64,000 bases of DNA from Sclerotinia nivalis. Taxonomy: Eukaryota; Ascomycota; Leotiomycetes; Helotiales; Sclerotiniaceae. Under the pieces are notes generated by a model that saw only the letters and a list, made by a program, of their open reading frames with translations, searched no databases and was not told the DNA's origin. Made by a program: the position numbers and the translations under genes. The stretch is from NCBI GenBank assembly GCA_029531795.1, contig JAPEIS010000007.1, positions 682,001 through 746,000 of the forward strand. Direction: 5' to 3'. This document shows, piece by piece, positions 12,900-23,764 of the stretch; within the stretch, counting starts at the first letter, position 1; every line of letters begins with the position of its first letter.

Positions 12900-14073
12900 T
12901 GACGAAACGGTAATTATAAGTCTGTCTTTGTATTTATCAATTTGAAGAGAATTAGTTCCTTCTATAACCGGAACGACAAATCTTCAAAACCTATAAAAAG
13001 AAAACTACGAAATCCGAATTTAAAATTAGATTATATTAGAACAATTGGATCAGATTCATTTCGCTTTAGTTAACTTTTTATAAGAAAGATTCTTTGATGT
13101 AGATAATAATAGATTTTCTTTTCGTTTTCGAATACGACAATGGTATTCTCGATAAATTGAAGATCCCGATATTGTTATACCTAGTAAAGAAGGTTTTATA
13201 ATAAAAAGAAGATCAATATTTATAGTATCTTTCTATAGAAGATTCAATACAAAAATGAAAGATCCTAAACCCTTCAGTGATAGAGTTAATTTTTCCTTTG
13301 AATTATAGAGATTCCTTACAAAAGGAAAACTCTTGGATAATGTAGATCATTACCTAAACGAGGGTGCGAAAGTTCGTACTATTTTCTGATGGACTATTGG
13401 TAATGTATAATAGCATCTGAAGTCGAAGATGATCCGAAAGGAGTTTGCTATATATTAAAGTGTTTTGGATTACCTTGGTTCTATTTACTTTGCATCTAAT
13501 CGATAGAAACTAGTTATAGACGAATTCCGATTCCTATAAATAAGAACTATGACTTTTCATCAATTCTATATACAATTCTTGGAATTCGCGGCAAAAGTTG
13601 ACCAACTAGAAGATTTCTTTTGAAGAGAATTCATTTCGAAGCTTTCCTCCTTACTGAAAGTTGCAACAATAGCTATTATGGATCTTTACCCCGATTTCCA
13701 GGGTTATGTAAATCATCTAACAAATGTGGATGCAAGGATGCATATTGTGAATTAGAAATACACTACAATAGTTAGGAATCTTGATCGAAAAGTTTCCTTG
13801 CTTGACAATCGTATTAGAAGTTCTATTCCCTTATATAACAATGCTAAGTCAGAATGTGTGGGAAGGGAAAAATCGGCCGCCTTTGGTTTTATATCGAATT
13901 TCAAGTTTTACTTTTCTGTTTTATTCTTTGCTTGCTTTAAATGCAAGGTTTTTAATTGGATTAAGGACTATGTTTGTCTTTTTGGTATCTATAAGGTTAA
14001 TATAGCCTTTGAAGATAAGGAAACTTTTTCGGAACTTTCTGATTCCGATTCATATGAGTCGGGAAAGGACTAA
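12900..14073 (+). pseudogene. gag: gag pseudogene of G1
   Basis: This is the capsid/nucleocapsid gene, readable with few stops. Successive blocks are LLDNVDHYLNEGAKVRTIF near 13335, FHQFYIQFLEFAAKVDQL near 13560, then MDLYPDFQGYVNHLTNVDA near 13680, all typical of fungal gypsy Gag. The last part (13798-14073) is open and contains CFKCKVFNWIKDYVC, apparently a CX2C zinc knuckle whose His position is Trp. G2 keeps the same Trp, so it may be original. The frame ends with TAA at 14071-14073 after an acidic SDSDSYESGKD tail. Several TAG codons replace probable Gln/Trp. Confidence 0.8.
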
Positions 14074-14159
14074 TCCTTGGGAAAATCTTTTCCCAAGGTT
14101 ATCAATATAATCTTAAACATATTGATCTTCAGAGTCTTATAGATGGCGATAGCTTTCTA

Positions 14160-15000
14160 CTTCTTTGTTACCTTTTAGTTTATAATTTCCAAGTCCGGTT
14201 TTTTATATTGGTGGATACTGATGTATTTGCTTATTTGTTTATTAATACTTGTTTTATATATCAACTTTCTCGATGTATTAATATCCTTATCACTTCTTTG
14301 AACAATCCTATCCCTGTTCAAGGATACGATGGCCGGCAAGGCCTGCTATTACCTATTCTATCTATTTGATGTTCCGATTAGATGGTAGAATCTTCCTTCA
14401 AGTTTCTTTCTTATTAATTGATATAAGAAGGGATATTATCATTGGAAATCTATAGTTCAAAGTTTATAATGTAATACTTAGATCTTTCAATCATCAATTA
14501 ATATGGTTAAAGGATTTACTACCAATCCTATACTTTTCAAAGGATATAATCATCTTTAGAAAATCTCTTTCAACCCCCAAACCATTATCCAATCCCGAAT
14601 TTGAAAAAGATATACAACAATATAATATCTTTTTCGAAATCGATCATTTAGAATCTTCTCTTTCTTTAGCTAGATTTATCACTAAGTATGAATGGGATTT
14701 ACGTATTAGTCTTTGATAGATGGAAAAGGAATTCTAGGAAAGTTCATTTATCGAACGAAATTTGCTTCCCTTTGTAGGGACCAAAACCGAGAATTTGCTT
14801 CCCTTTACAGGGACCAAATCAATTAATCACTTTGTACTTTTAAATGAACTGTTTTTCGAATATTATTAATCAATTTATCTTTCATAGATCGTTATCGATA
14901 TTATTACAATCTTTGTTGAAACTTTTAAAATGTATAATTATCATTGTGATAATATTATCTTTTCCACTAGTATTTATAAAATCAATATAATGCTAGAAGA
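14160..15000 (+). pseudogene. pol: protease pseudogene of G1
   Basis: This is a retroviral-type aspartic protease. Near 14205 the frame reads ILVDTDVFAYLFINT. The expected Asp-Thr-Gly is Asp-Thr-Asp, a GGT-to-GAT change. It is followed by LSRCINILITSLNNPIPVQ and GYDGRQGL, a well-preserved protease block. The linker to reverse transcriptase contains a short tandem duplication (14757-14818). The enzyme would process Gag-Pol, but this copy cannot be active. Confidence 0.78.
14757..14818 (+). repeat. 30-bp tandem duplication in the G1 protease-RT linker
   Basis: Two adjacent copies of a unit with the words TTTGCTTCCCTTT and AGGGACCAAA occur at about 14757-14787 and 14788-14818, differing at a few bases. 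The AGGGACCAAA half equals the arm of the hairpins in the G LTR. Confidence 0.7.
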
Positions 15001-15119
15001 TCGAATGCGGAATTCGAACAACGAAGAATTTCAGGAATTGATCCAAAAAGTCTTTTAGGCTTATTATGAGTATTTTGAAGTTTTCTTCAAAAAGGAATCA
15101 GATAAATTGCCATAATACA

Positions 15120-16460
15120 TCGTATACGATTATAAAATCGAAATTCCTTTCGATGTACAACTCAGGACTAGCCCGATATACAATATATCTTCGAAGGAAT
15201 TATTAATCGTGAAAGAATATCTGGTGGATAATCTAAAAAAGGGTTTTATTGAAGTTAACTTCTTTTCTTTTGTTGTGTCTGTACTTTTCATTTCCAAACC
15301 AAATGGTGGCTTATATTTCTATATCGATTTCCGACGCTTTAATGTGTTTATCAAAAGAGATGAATACCTTCTGCTTTTAATCGACGAAACGCTAATATGC
15401 ATATCGAAATCGAAAATCTTTACGAAGCTGGATATCCGGTAAGCATTCCATCGAATTCGTATATACCCTGATTCCGAAGATTTGATTATATTCCGAACCC
15501 GATACGGAATTTATAAGTGTAAAGTCTTACTTTTCGGATTAACCAATAATCCTATTACTTATTAGCATTATATGAACAATATTCTTTTCGATCTTTTGAA
15601 CGTAACGTGTACAGCTTACTTAAACGATATTCTGATTTATTTTGAAAACGAATCAGAACATGAATTGTATGTATTATAGGTCCTTGATTGTCTTCGAAAA
15701 GTTGGTTTACAAACCGATATCAACAAATATGAATTCAATATTAAAAGGACTAAATACCTTGATTTTATTATCTTTATAGAAAGAATGGAGATCGATCTAT
15801 AGAAAATCGAAATTATAAAAGAATGGAAAGTCTTTACAAATGTTAAAGAAGTATAATCCTTTCTAGGGTTTTGCAACTTTTATAGATGTTTTATACAAGA
15901 TTTCGAACGAATCGTTTGTCCTTTGACCAATCTAACCAAAAAGGAAACTCCTTTTATATGGAACAATGTTTGCGTCGTTGCTTTCAATTGTCTTAAACAG
16001 GCTATACTTTAGACCTCTGTATTGAAGTATTACCAATTATATCTTCAGACTATAATTGAGACAGATGCTTCAGACAGTGTTGTTGGAGGAGTGCTCTTTC
16101 AATTATACGACAACAATCAATAGTATCCTATTGCTTTCTTTATCAAAACTATACTTCCAATCGAAATGAATTATACTATATTCAATAAGGAAATGCTTAC
16201 TGTTATCAAAGTCTTCAAAACCTGGAAAGCAGAATTTACAGGTTTTCTTTATTGTATTAAAGTCGTTATCGATTATAAAGCTTTGGAATACTTTATGATC
16301 AAGAAAACCTTGAATCAACGATAAGTAGGGTGGTTTGAAATCTTGGCAAACTTCTGATTCGAAATATCATATCGATCGGGAGTCAATAATGCCGCAGCAG
16401 ATGCCTTTAATCGTTGTGATCAAGAAGTGGAAGTGTAGGAAATAGTATACTTTGAACATC
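15120..16460 (+). pseudogene. pol: reverse transcriptase and RNase H pseudogene of G1
   Basis: This is a clear Ty3/gypsy reverse transcriptase. The open run 15209-15442 gives KEYLVDNLKKGFIEVN, LFISKPNGGLYFYIDFRRF and KIFTKLDI, the conserved finger and palm blocks. It continues with DLIIFRTRYGIYKCKVL, FGLTNNPITY and the catalytic box AYLNDILIYF near 15610-15640, in which the second position of YLDD is Asn (GAC to AAC). RNase H follows from about 16050: TIETDASDSVVGGVLFQ, FNKEMLTVIKVFKTWKAEF, and ISYRSGVNNAAADAF near 16365. The interruptions are TAG/TAA codons. The original enzyme copied the element RNA and removed it. Confidence 0.88.
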
Positions 16461-16539
16461 GCATTTAAACTTTACTTTTATTAGAAGTTCTTGACAAAAG
16501 GATATTGGACGAATTCAGTATAGAGGGGGGGGAGGTAGT

Positions 16540-17780
16540 TGCGATCCTAGTTATTGAGGCAGAAGAACTTGATCTTGTAGATTGTATTCTACAAATCAAT
16601 CGTATATATCCTTCTGTATAACCAAAATGCGATTTGGTTGTTAAACTGAAAAAAGGATATTCTATATGTAATGGTTTATTATTCTACAAAGATCGATTAG
16701 TTGTATCCAATGTAAATGGTCTCTGTATTAGTTTTATAAAGGAAGCCTATATTCAAATCTCTTCAATTCATCCTGGTAAAACCAAAACGAAATTGATCGT
16801 AAAAAAGCAGTATTTTTGGAAAGGAATAATCGACTATATCGATCAGTATATCGACAATTGTACTATTTGCCACAATTATCATATCCCGAGAGATCGAACG
16901 CCTGGTTTTTTGTATCCTTTGTTTATTCCTATTCGATTATAAGTAGATGTGTCAATGGATTTCAAATCATTTCCAAAGGATAAGTACGGATACGATAACG
17001 TTTTTGTGGTTGTCGATAGGTTATCGAAGTAATCAATATGTATCCCTTGCTATTATACTACGATCGTCTGGGAAATGGCTTTATTATATTTGAACTATAT
17101 CTATTGTTGAAAAGGCGCCCTAACTATTATTATATCCGATAAAAGTCTGCAATTCATTTTCAACTTTTGGAACGAATTCATACGAATCCTAAACGTCAAA
17201 TTAAAGCTATTTATAGTTTATCATTCTCAAATAGATAAACAAATCGAAATCATAAATCAGTATTTGGATTAACAACTCCGATTCTATATCAATTATTATT
17301 AAAACAATTAATCGGAATTCTTATATATAATGGATTATATACAATTCATTATACTTTATGAAAGCTTAGGAATGTCTTTTTTCGAATTTCAAAACGGATA
17401 TTCTTCAATCATTTTTTTCGATTGGGACAAATCCCCTTTCAATATTTCTTATATAGTTACAGAAAAATTGAACTACACTGATGCACAAACTTTCTCTAAA
17501 TGTATATATAAACCTTGGAAGGTAACTAAGGATATCCTTTCTAAGGTTCAACAAAAGAAGGTAAAGGATATCGATCGTTATCGATGATTTGTCGATTTCC
17601 AAGTAGGAGATGAAGTATATGTAATTATTAGAAACTTCATTACGGAAAGGCTTAGCTGCAAACTCGATCTGCAAATGGCCGGATTATATCGTATATTCGA
17701 AAAAGTCGGCCATTTGTATCGATTGGATTTTCCTGAAAGTATATAAATCCATAAAGTCTTTTTTCTTGATAAATTATGAA
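16540..17780 (+). pseudogene. pol: integrase pseudogene of G1
   Basis: The open run 16634-16942 contains the zinc-binding domain: IHPGKTKTKLIVKKQYFW, then DYIDQYIDNCTICHNYH (HHCC type with one His lost), and TPGFLYPLFIP. The catalytic core begins SMDFKSFPKDKYGYDNVFV near 16955 (first Asp), has SDKSLQFIFNFW near 17140 (second Asp) and the Glu in IDKQIEIINQYL near 17235. The later part includes VEMS-region equivalents and, from about 17590, VGDEVYVIIRNF, typical of the carboxy-terminal domain that precedes a chromodomain. Stops are scattered TAA/TAG/TGA. Confidence 0.85.
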
Positions 17781-18160
17781 AAGTTATAGAAAACCCAATT
17801 CCCAAACAATGTATCGAATTTTCTCCATTTATTGTAATAATAGCAAATACAGAATTCGAAGTGCAGTAGATTTTAGTATCGAAACTTTTTCGTGGACAAA
17901 TCCGATACAAGATAAAATGGATAGGATACGATGACGATTTTGTATAATATTACTATTCCGATATTATATATACTCTGTATAAGATACAGGAATTCTATGC
18001 TCAATATTCTGAAACTATAGGATTTCCTAATTATCTTCCTGAATAAATAAGAGTCTGGGAGAATAGTAACAACAATTACAATAAATTTGTAGATGATAAA
18101 TCTATGAATAGAATTACAAAACAGAATTATTTATCTATTCTCTTTCCCTTCGAAAAAAAA
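17780..18160 (+). pseudogene. pol: chromodomain at the end of G1 pol
   Basis: Near 17855-18000 the frame gives FEVQ, a stop, ILVSKLFRGQIRYKIKWIGY and DDDFV, a stop and YYYSD, followed by KIQEFYAQYSE. The RYKIKWIGYDDD block is the central strand of a chromodomain, with aromatic positions lost to stops at probable Trp codons. Chromodomains on integrases of this clade direct insertion to modified heterochromatin, which fits the nesting seen here. Confidence 0.82.
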
Positions 18161-18324
18161 ATTGTATTTAAATTATAATTCACTTCAAAAAATCATCTAT
18201 TGTTGTTTTTGCTTTTTCTATTGTTTATTTGCTTGTTTTGATTTTTACCCCGCTTTTCCTCTTTCCTTATTATTATTCTATTTAATATACAATAACTATA
18301 TTTCTATTAAATCGATTCAATTCA

Positions 18325-19455
18325 TTGAAAAATATCTTTTTTATTATAAATTTTCTAGAAAATCTATTCAGTTCGCTTCGAAGAACTGTTACGGTTTTGT
18401 TCTCAAACAATCCTACCAACGATCGTTTCTTTTCTTCTGCCTTTTCCCTTTCGAAATTTGCTATACTTTTTTTTGTAATAAAAAATACTAATCGTTGTTC
18501 TCCTAAACGAGAAAAGAGCTCCCAAATAATCGCATCTTCGAATAACAAAGAAATATATTTCTTCAATATTATCAACTTTATCGAAAATCATCTAAATATG
18601 TTTGTCGTTGATACAATACAAATAATCGATATAGCCAAAACACAAACTGTACAAACTAGCACCAATCTCGAAGATTTTGCTTATAGCTTCAATGTATTCG
18701 AAAGAACAAAACAATTTTATAAATAGTTGAATATAACGAAGAAGGATACGAACGAAAAGCATACGAAATTCGTCGAAATGATCGGTAAAGGTAAACACGC
18801 GAAGCTCGATATCAGATTCTCACAAAAAAGGCTAACTATTTATATTCAAAGCAGAGTATTAACTTTAAAACTGTTTATTGAGGTTTATCCAAAATAACAA
18901 ATGAATACTACTCTCGTATCTAAACTCACCTATATCGTAATTACAACGATCAGTGGTATTAATACATACCGAATTCTGAATATTACTATCATCGAATGTT
19001 TTTAGCGGTACAATCACGAAGATAGGAGCAATGGAAATCGAATTCCGGAACTCATTACGATTGACATAAAGCATATACAAGCATTCGTCAATTCCAAAAA
19101 TGATATCCCCCATCCCTTCTGTATTTTTTTCTTCATGAAAAATAAAGGACTTACTATATTGCCTTATAACCTTCTCGGAAAATACAAAGAAGGAGAAATT
19201 GGTACTACATCAAATCGATTCGACAATGAATTTCTTCGTCATTGCGATATTACTACATTGAATATAGTATTCGATATACCGGATTATACATATGAAACCA
19301 GGCAATCCGCGAAAACCCCTTCAACTCCGATAAAAAAAGCCTTCGCAAAGCTTATCGAAATCGAAAACAACAACAACGATTCCATCCCCAACATACTACA
19401 AAAGAAAAGAAAAACTATATTGGTAACACAAGAATCTATTTCGTCAATATGAAAA
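18325..19455 (+). pseudogene. extra 3' reading frame of G1 (ORF3, unknown function)
   Basis: After pol and before the polypurine tract, one frame runs about 375 codons with only three stops (near 18724, 18892 and 18985). Each is explicable as a Gln or Trp codon changed by RIP. Open runs are 18325-18726 and 19135-19452, both in the same frame. The second has a polar, basic, Asn-rich end (IEIENNNNDSIPNI, KKRKTILVTQES). I do not recognise the family and see no clear envelope-like signal or membrane architecture. The codon-aligned minus strand has more stops (about nine). It could be a captured gene, an accessory or env-like gene, or an antisense fragment. It is broken in this copy. Confidence 0.42.
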
Positions 19456-19492
19456 GTTAAAAGGAAGGTTTAAAAACAAACCTGTTTTCTTT

Positions 19493-19505
19493 GAAGGGAA
19501 AGTGA
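19493..19505 (+). other. polypurine tract of G1
   Basis: The purine run GAAGGGAAAGTGA lies immediately before the 3' LTR start, where plus-strand DNA priming is expected in LTR retrotransposons. Confidence 0.7.
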
Positions 19506-19760
19506 TATGACGATCCTGTTATTCTATTATACCATAAATGCCTTAGGCCATTCTTTCAGCTTTTGGTCCCCTCCGAAAAGACCAAAATGCCTTAGGTTAT
19601 TATTTCATTTATTTCACCCTGTATTCGCTTAAAGCTTTGGTCCCCTCCGAGGGGACCATAAAAAGCTCAACTCTATTGTATTTAATACGGTAGTTTGTTA
19701 TTCTCTAGTATAGATTAATTGATTCATTCTATCATGCCTTGAATTAAGATCATCGTCACA
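19506..19760 (+). repeat. 3' LTR of G1
   Basis: This is a 255-bp LTR. The start is mutated (TATGACG), while the outer end is intact (ATCATCGTCACA). It contains the palindromic hairpin with arms GGTCCCC and GGGGACC near 19637-19655. It is followed by the TSD GTGAC. Confidence 0.93.
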
Positions 19761-19765
19761 GTGAC

Positions 19766-19848
19766 CTGACTATATAGAAGTGAGTGTATGCATATGTGCC
19801 TAAGGCATACATGATCACGTGCAGGTGAAGGGAGATGAACCCGTAACA
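19766..19848 (-). repeat. 5' LTR of B, part 2 of 2 (outer end)
   Basis: This resumes after the G1 insertion. The outer end is G+C-richer than the matching inner end of the other B LTR (for example GGTGAAGGGAGATGAACCCG against the A/T-converted copy at 5775-5793). Read on the minus strand it begins TGTTACGGGTTCATC. Confidence 0.88.
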
Positions 19849-21000
19849 ATTTCAATCGATTATATTATACCTTTACTAAACTATAAATACTATAATTCAA
19901 TATACAAATATATATTAATAATTGTTTATAGATTAACAAAAATAAAATATTTTATAAATACAAAATCTTTAATAATAGAAAAATTAATTAATACTTTTAT
20001 CAATTATATTTACATACTATATAATCTCTTAGAAAATATCATTTCAGATCGAAGAATACAATTTGTATTAGGATTCTAAATATAGCTTTCTGAACGATTA
20101 AAAGTAATCCTTAAATACAATTTAGTATTTCATCTATAGATAAATAATCAAATAAAATAAAACAATTCAATTCTAAAACAATATTTATATATATTTATAA
20201 ACTTTCATCAAGATGATTAAATAGAATGATTACTATTGATAAAATTTGCTTCAAACAATTTAGTTTCTGAAACAATAAACTATTTGCTATTCTTTACGAA
20301 TTATAGTTTTAATTTACAATTAGATATAAAATCTAATAAATTTTGCTTTCCAAATATAACAATAATTCAAAAATATAAATTCTTTAAGAAAAACAAAACA
20401 ATCAATAAAATAAAATATATCCTAAATCAATTCAAAGTATTTGTAAAACAATCTATTACAATCTACAAAGAATATACAAATCAAAATAGATCAAATTTAT
20501 TATAATATATAAAAAAACAAAAAGTATATATAAATATAAAAAATATAAAGATATTTTATAAAATAAAAAAGCTTAACAATAAATAAATTAGATTATACAA
20601 AATAATAAAGATCTATTTATATACTTATTTAATCGAATTATCAGAAAATATACAAATTTTCCTAATATTCCATTATTCGTTACTAAAACCAACATATCCA
20701 AAACCTCATTTTCTAGAACAAATTTTAATTAACAAATCGGAATCGAAAACCACAAAAAATAGAATCCTCGAAAAAAAAAACAAAAAGAAAAAACTAATTC
20801 AAAAATAGATATTTGAAAGTATACTTAATAATTACAATAAAGATAATTATTATTATCAAATCAAATAAAAACACTATACACCAATCTAACAATCAATATC
20901 AAATCTAAAAAACAATAAGAAAACCTTAATCGATTACTATTATTTATATTTCAAAAAACCTAGATTATTATTACAATATTATTATCAACTTCAACTTCTA
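19849..21000 (+). pseudogene. pol: integrase core and chromodomain pseudogene of A1
   Basis: The catalytic core reads ISIDYIIPLLNYKYYNS at the start (first Asp), IISDRRIQFV near 20035-20065 (second Asp), and INNQIK near 20140, where the catalytic Glu is Lys (G-to-A). The block 20236-20505 is open (KFASNNLVSETINYLLFF onward). From about 20820 the text ILNNYNKDNYYYQIK, stop, KHYTPI, stop, QSISNLKNN has chromodomain spacing, with stops at the expected Trp positions. Upstream domains are missing because B replaced them. Confidence 0.8.
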
Positions 21001-21212
21001 CAAAAACTTTACAATGATCAACAAAAAAGAAAATACAATTTACTTAAATAGAAAAATAGTATCTCAAATTTTAAAACAATTTGAAAATTTGAAAAATAAT
21101 CTCACAATTCAAGAATTTGAAACATCTAAACAAAATTTTGCTTGAACAATTGTTTTTCAAAAAGGTTTTATTAATAATTTGAAAACAAATTAGACTTTAA
21201 GAAAAAAAATAC
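21000..21212 (+). other. 3' end of the A1 interior
   Basis: This is a Gln/Asn/Lys-coding tail, heavily mutated, that closes pol. It is shared with A2 (22950-23150, inverted) and A3 (45790-46002). It ends in the purine-rich tract AAGAAAAAAAATAC just before the LTR. I find no further gene in it. Confidence 0.5.
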
Positions 21213-21358
21213 TATCACAAATTCATAACCCATTCCTAACTAATCTATATAATTACTTAAAGTATCTATCCCCTATATAATCGACACTCTTCCTAATATC
21301 TTCTTCCTTCTTTATAAAATATCATTATATCTTAAAGCATTCTATCACCATCATAATA
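21213..21358 (+). repeat. 3' LTR of A1
   Basis: This is a 146-bp copy of the A LTR. The inner start is mutated (TATCACAAATTCATAACCC), while the distal half keeps CTTCTTCCTTC and TATCACCATC. It is followed by ATATT, the mutated TSD. Confidence 0.9.
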
Positions 21359-22803
21359 ATATTGATTTACAAATCGATATTAATAAATATAAATTCGAAA
21401 CAATTTCTGTAAAATACTTAAGTTTTATAATTACAATTGAAAATATAAAAATGAATGAGAATAAAGTATTAATTATTATTTCTTGAATACAATTAACGTT
21501 TATTAAAGATCTATAATGATTCTTTAGTTTTGCAAACTTTTATTATTGATTTATAAAGAATTTTTCAAAGATCTATTATTCTTTAAATAATCTATTATAG
21601 AAAAAAATAGATTAACAATAGAAAAATAATTATATAATAATATTCGAAAATCTGAAAAATGTATTTACAATAATTCTAGTACTTGTTTATTTTAATTATA
21701 ATAGAAAAACTATATGAGAAACAAATATTTTAGATTGGGTTTTGAAAAGAATACTTTTTCAATATAATAATAATAATATTTTATAATCAATAATATACTT
21801 TTCTTCGAAGTATTCAATTATTGAATATAATTATAAGATTTATAATAAAGAGTTATTAATTATTATTAAATCAATAAAGGAATAACAATTAGAATTCCAA
21901 AGATCTTAATAGAAATTCGAAATCTTGATCGATTATAAAAATCTGGAATACTTTACAATAACGAAAGTATTAAATCAATATCAAATATAATAATCAGAGT
22001 TTTTATTTTAATATAATTTTCGAATCGTTTATCGATTAGGAATTAAAACAATCTGTTCAAATACTTTGAGTTGTCAATAGAAAGATCGGTCTGATAGTTT
22101 TGATTTCAATAATGAATATTTAAAAAATCAAAAATATATTATTTTATTTATCGATAGATTCAATATAGATCTATATAAAGAATTTACAGATAATCTTCTA
22201 TTAATTATAATAGATTGAATAATATTATTTGAAGATAAGTTTATCAACGAACTCATTGATACAGTATATAACAGATCAGATATAATCAAACAATTAATAT
22301 CAATAATCAAAAACTCTTTTATAATCAAATAACTAAAAGAATTCAGAAAAGTTTTATAAATAATTATATAAAATTGTTATATTTATAATAATAAGATTTA
22401 CTATTGTAAAAAATTATAGATTCCTTTTAATAATGAATTGAAAATACAAATCCTATATAAAATATATTCGTTGGGTTTTGCTGGCTACTCTGATTGCACG
22501 AAGATTATTGATTTGGTTTCCAAAAATTATTAATGATTATAAATATATCAAGAAATAAATACTTATATTCAAACTTGTAAATTTTATATTCGAATAAAAT
22601 CCCTGAAATTATCCTTTCTAAAAATTTTGAAATTGTTATTTATTCTTTTCTAATCATAATTAGATATTTCGATCGATTATATTATACTTTTGTTAAATTA
22701 CAAATACTATAATTCAATATACAAATATATATTGATAATTATCTATAAATTAATAAAAATGAAACATTTTATAAATACAAGATTTTTGATAACAAAAGAA
22801 TTA
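21359..22803 (+). mobile_element. Ty3/gypsy family A, copy A0, right part
   Basis: A0 resumes after the A1 TSD and matches A3 from about 43308 to 44746. It is cut at 22803 by the left end of A2. The sequence that should follow (the rest of integrase, chromodomain and 3' LTR of A0) is not found to the right of A2. Confidence 0.85.
21364..22803 (+). pseudogene. pol: reverse transcriptase end, RNase H and integrase pseudogene of A0
   Basis: This is the direct continuation of the reading interrupted at 3479. It covers the thumb region (near 21364-21560), RNase H (near 21700-22050, with motifs resembling YNKELLIIIKSIK and FEILIDYKNLEYF) and the integrase zinc-binding part and start of the core (22080-22803). 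It is heavily mutated. The minus-strand open run 22328-22128 is an antisense shadow, as is the equivalent plus-strand run at 31369-31569 in A2. Confidence 0.72.
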
Positions 22804-22949
22804 TATTATGGTGGTGGTAGAGTGCTTTAAGATATAATGATATTCTATAAAGAAGGAAGAAAATGTTAGGAAAAGTGCTGATTATATAAGGGATAGGTAT
22901 TTTAGATAGTTATATAGATTAATTAGGAATGGATTACGAATCTGTAATA
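22804..22949 (-). repeat. 3' LTR of A2
   Basis: This is a 146-bp inverted A LTR. The outer (left) side keeps GGTGGTGGTAGAGTG, while the inner side (the first bases of the LTR read on the minus strand) is mutated. Confidence 0.9.
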
Positions 22950-23764
22950 GTATTTTTTTTTCTTAAAATCTAATTTGTTTTCAAATTATTGATAAAATCT
23001 TTTTGAAAAATAATTGTTCAAGCAAAATCTTGTTTAGGTATTCCAAATTCCTGAATTGTGAAATCATTTTTCAAATTTTAAGATTGTTTTAAAATTTGAA
23101 ATATTATTTTTTTGTTTAAGTAAATTGTATTTTTTTTTGTTGATTGTTATAAAGTCTTTGTAGAAGTTGAAATTGATAATAGTATTATAATGTTTGAGTA
23201 ATTCAAGATTTATAATGATAGTTTAGGTTTCTTGAAATGTAAACAATAATAATCGATTAAAGTTTTTTTATTGTTTTTTAGATTTGATATTGATTGTTAA
23301 ATTGGTATATAGTGTTTTTATTTAATTTAATAATGATAATTATCTTTATTGTAATTATCAAATATATTTTCAAATATTTATTTCTGAATTGGTTTTTTTT
23401 TTCGGTTTTTTTTTTCGAAGATTTTGTTTTTTGTAGTTTTCAATTTTGATTTGTTAATTAAAGTTTGTTCTAAGAAATAAAATTTTGAATATATTGATTT
23501 TAATAATAAATGATAGAATATTAAGAAAATTCGTATATTTTTTGATAATTCGATTAAACAAATATATAGATAAATCTTTATTATTTTGTATAGTTTGATT
23601 TATTTATTATTGAGTTTTTTTGTTTTACAAGATATTTTTATATTTTTTGTATTTATATATATTTTTTGTTTTTTTGTATATTATGATGAATTTGATTTAT
23701 TTTGATTTGTATATTTTTTATAAGTTGTAATAGATTGTTTTGTAAATGTTTTGAGTTGGTTTAG
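22950..23764 (-). pseudogene. pol: integrase end and chromodomain pseudogene of A2
   Basis: This is the inverted equivalent of 45190-46002 in A3, containing the degraded tail, chromodomain and end of integrase. D was inserted at 23764 (TSD TTTAG), and integrase resumes at 30459. It is too mutated for useful reading frames. Confidence 0.7.

Larger units (their letters stand above)
12345..19760 (+). mobile_element. Ty3/gypsy family G chromovirus, copy G1
   Basis: This is a complete 7416-bp element with 255-bp LTRs (12345-12599 and 19506-19760) and a perfect 5-bp TSD (GTGAC at 12340-12344 and 19761-19765). LTR ends are TGTGACGAT and ATCGTCACA. The order is gag, protease, reverse transcriptase, RNase H, integrase, chromodomain, then an extra open region (18325-19455) and a polypurine tract before the 3' LTR. 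It is less degraded than the A, C and D copies and sits at the top of the B/A1/A0 stack, so it is the youngest full-length insertion in the left half. Confidence 0.95.
5644..19848 (-). mobile_element. Ty3/gypsy family B chromovirus (minus strand), split by G1
   Basis: B is delimited by related LTRs at 5644-5797 (3' LTR) and 12265-12344 plus 19766-19848 (5' LTR, interrupted by G1). Without G1 it is about 6.78 kb. On the minus strand the order is gag (about 11974 down to 10600), protease (near 10410), reverse transcriptase (about 9000-8430), RNase H (about 8260-7850), integrase (about 7560-6500) and the degraded 3' end. It is less mutated than the A copies. Its flanks carry no TSD (ATAAC on the left, ATTTC on the right) and come from parts of A1 that should lie 3.2 kb apart. 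Confidence 0.9.
3480..21358 (+). mobile_element. Ty3/gypsy family A, copy A1 (internally deleted, carries B and G1)
   Basis: A1 is bounded by two 146-bp family A LTRs (3480-3625 and 21213-21358). Its 5-bp TSD is ATGTT on the left and ATATT on the right; the difference is one G-to-A change. Only 3480-5643 and 19849-21358 belong to A1. The rest is the minus-strand B element with G1 nested inside it. Compared with A3, A1 lacks the equivalent of about 41435-44609, that is most of protease, reverse transcriptase, RNase H and the start of integrase. That loss coincides exactly with the borders of B. Confidence 0.9.

Noticed and set aside
18282..19113. Minus-strand frames in the G1 3' region as a separate antisense gene
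   Set aside because: They share codon boundaries with the plus-strand frame and contain about three times as many stops. I kept the plus strand as the more likely one, while noting the ambiguity.
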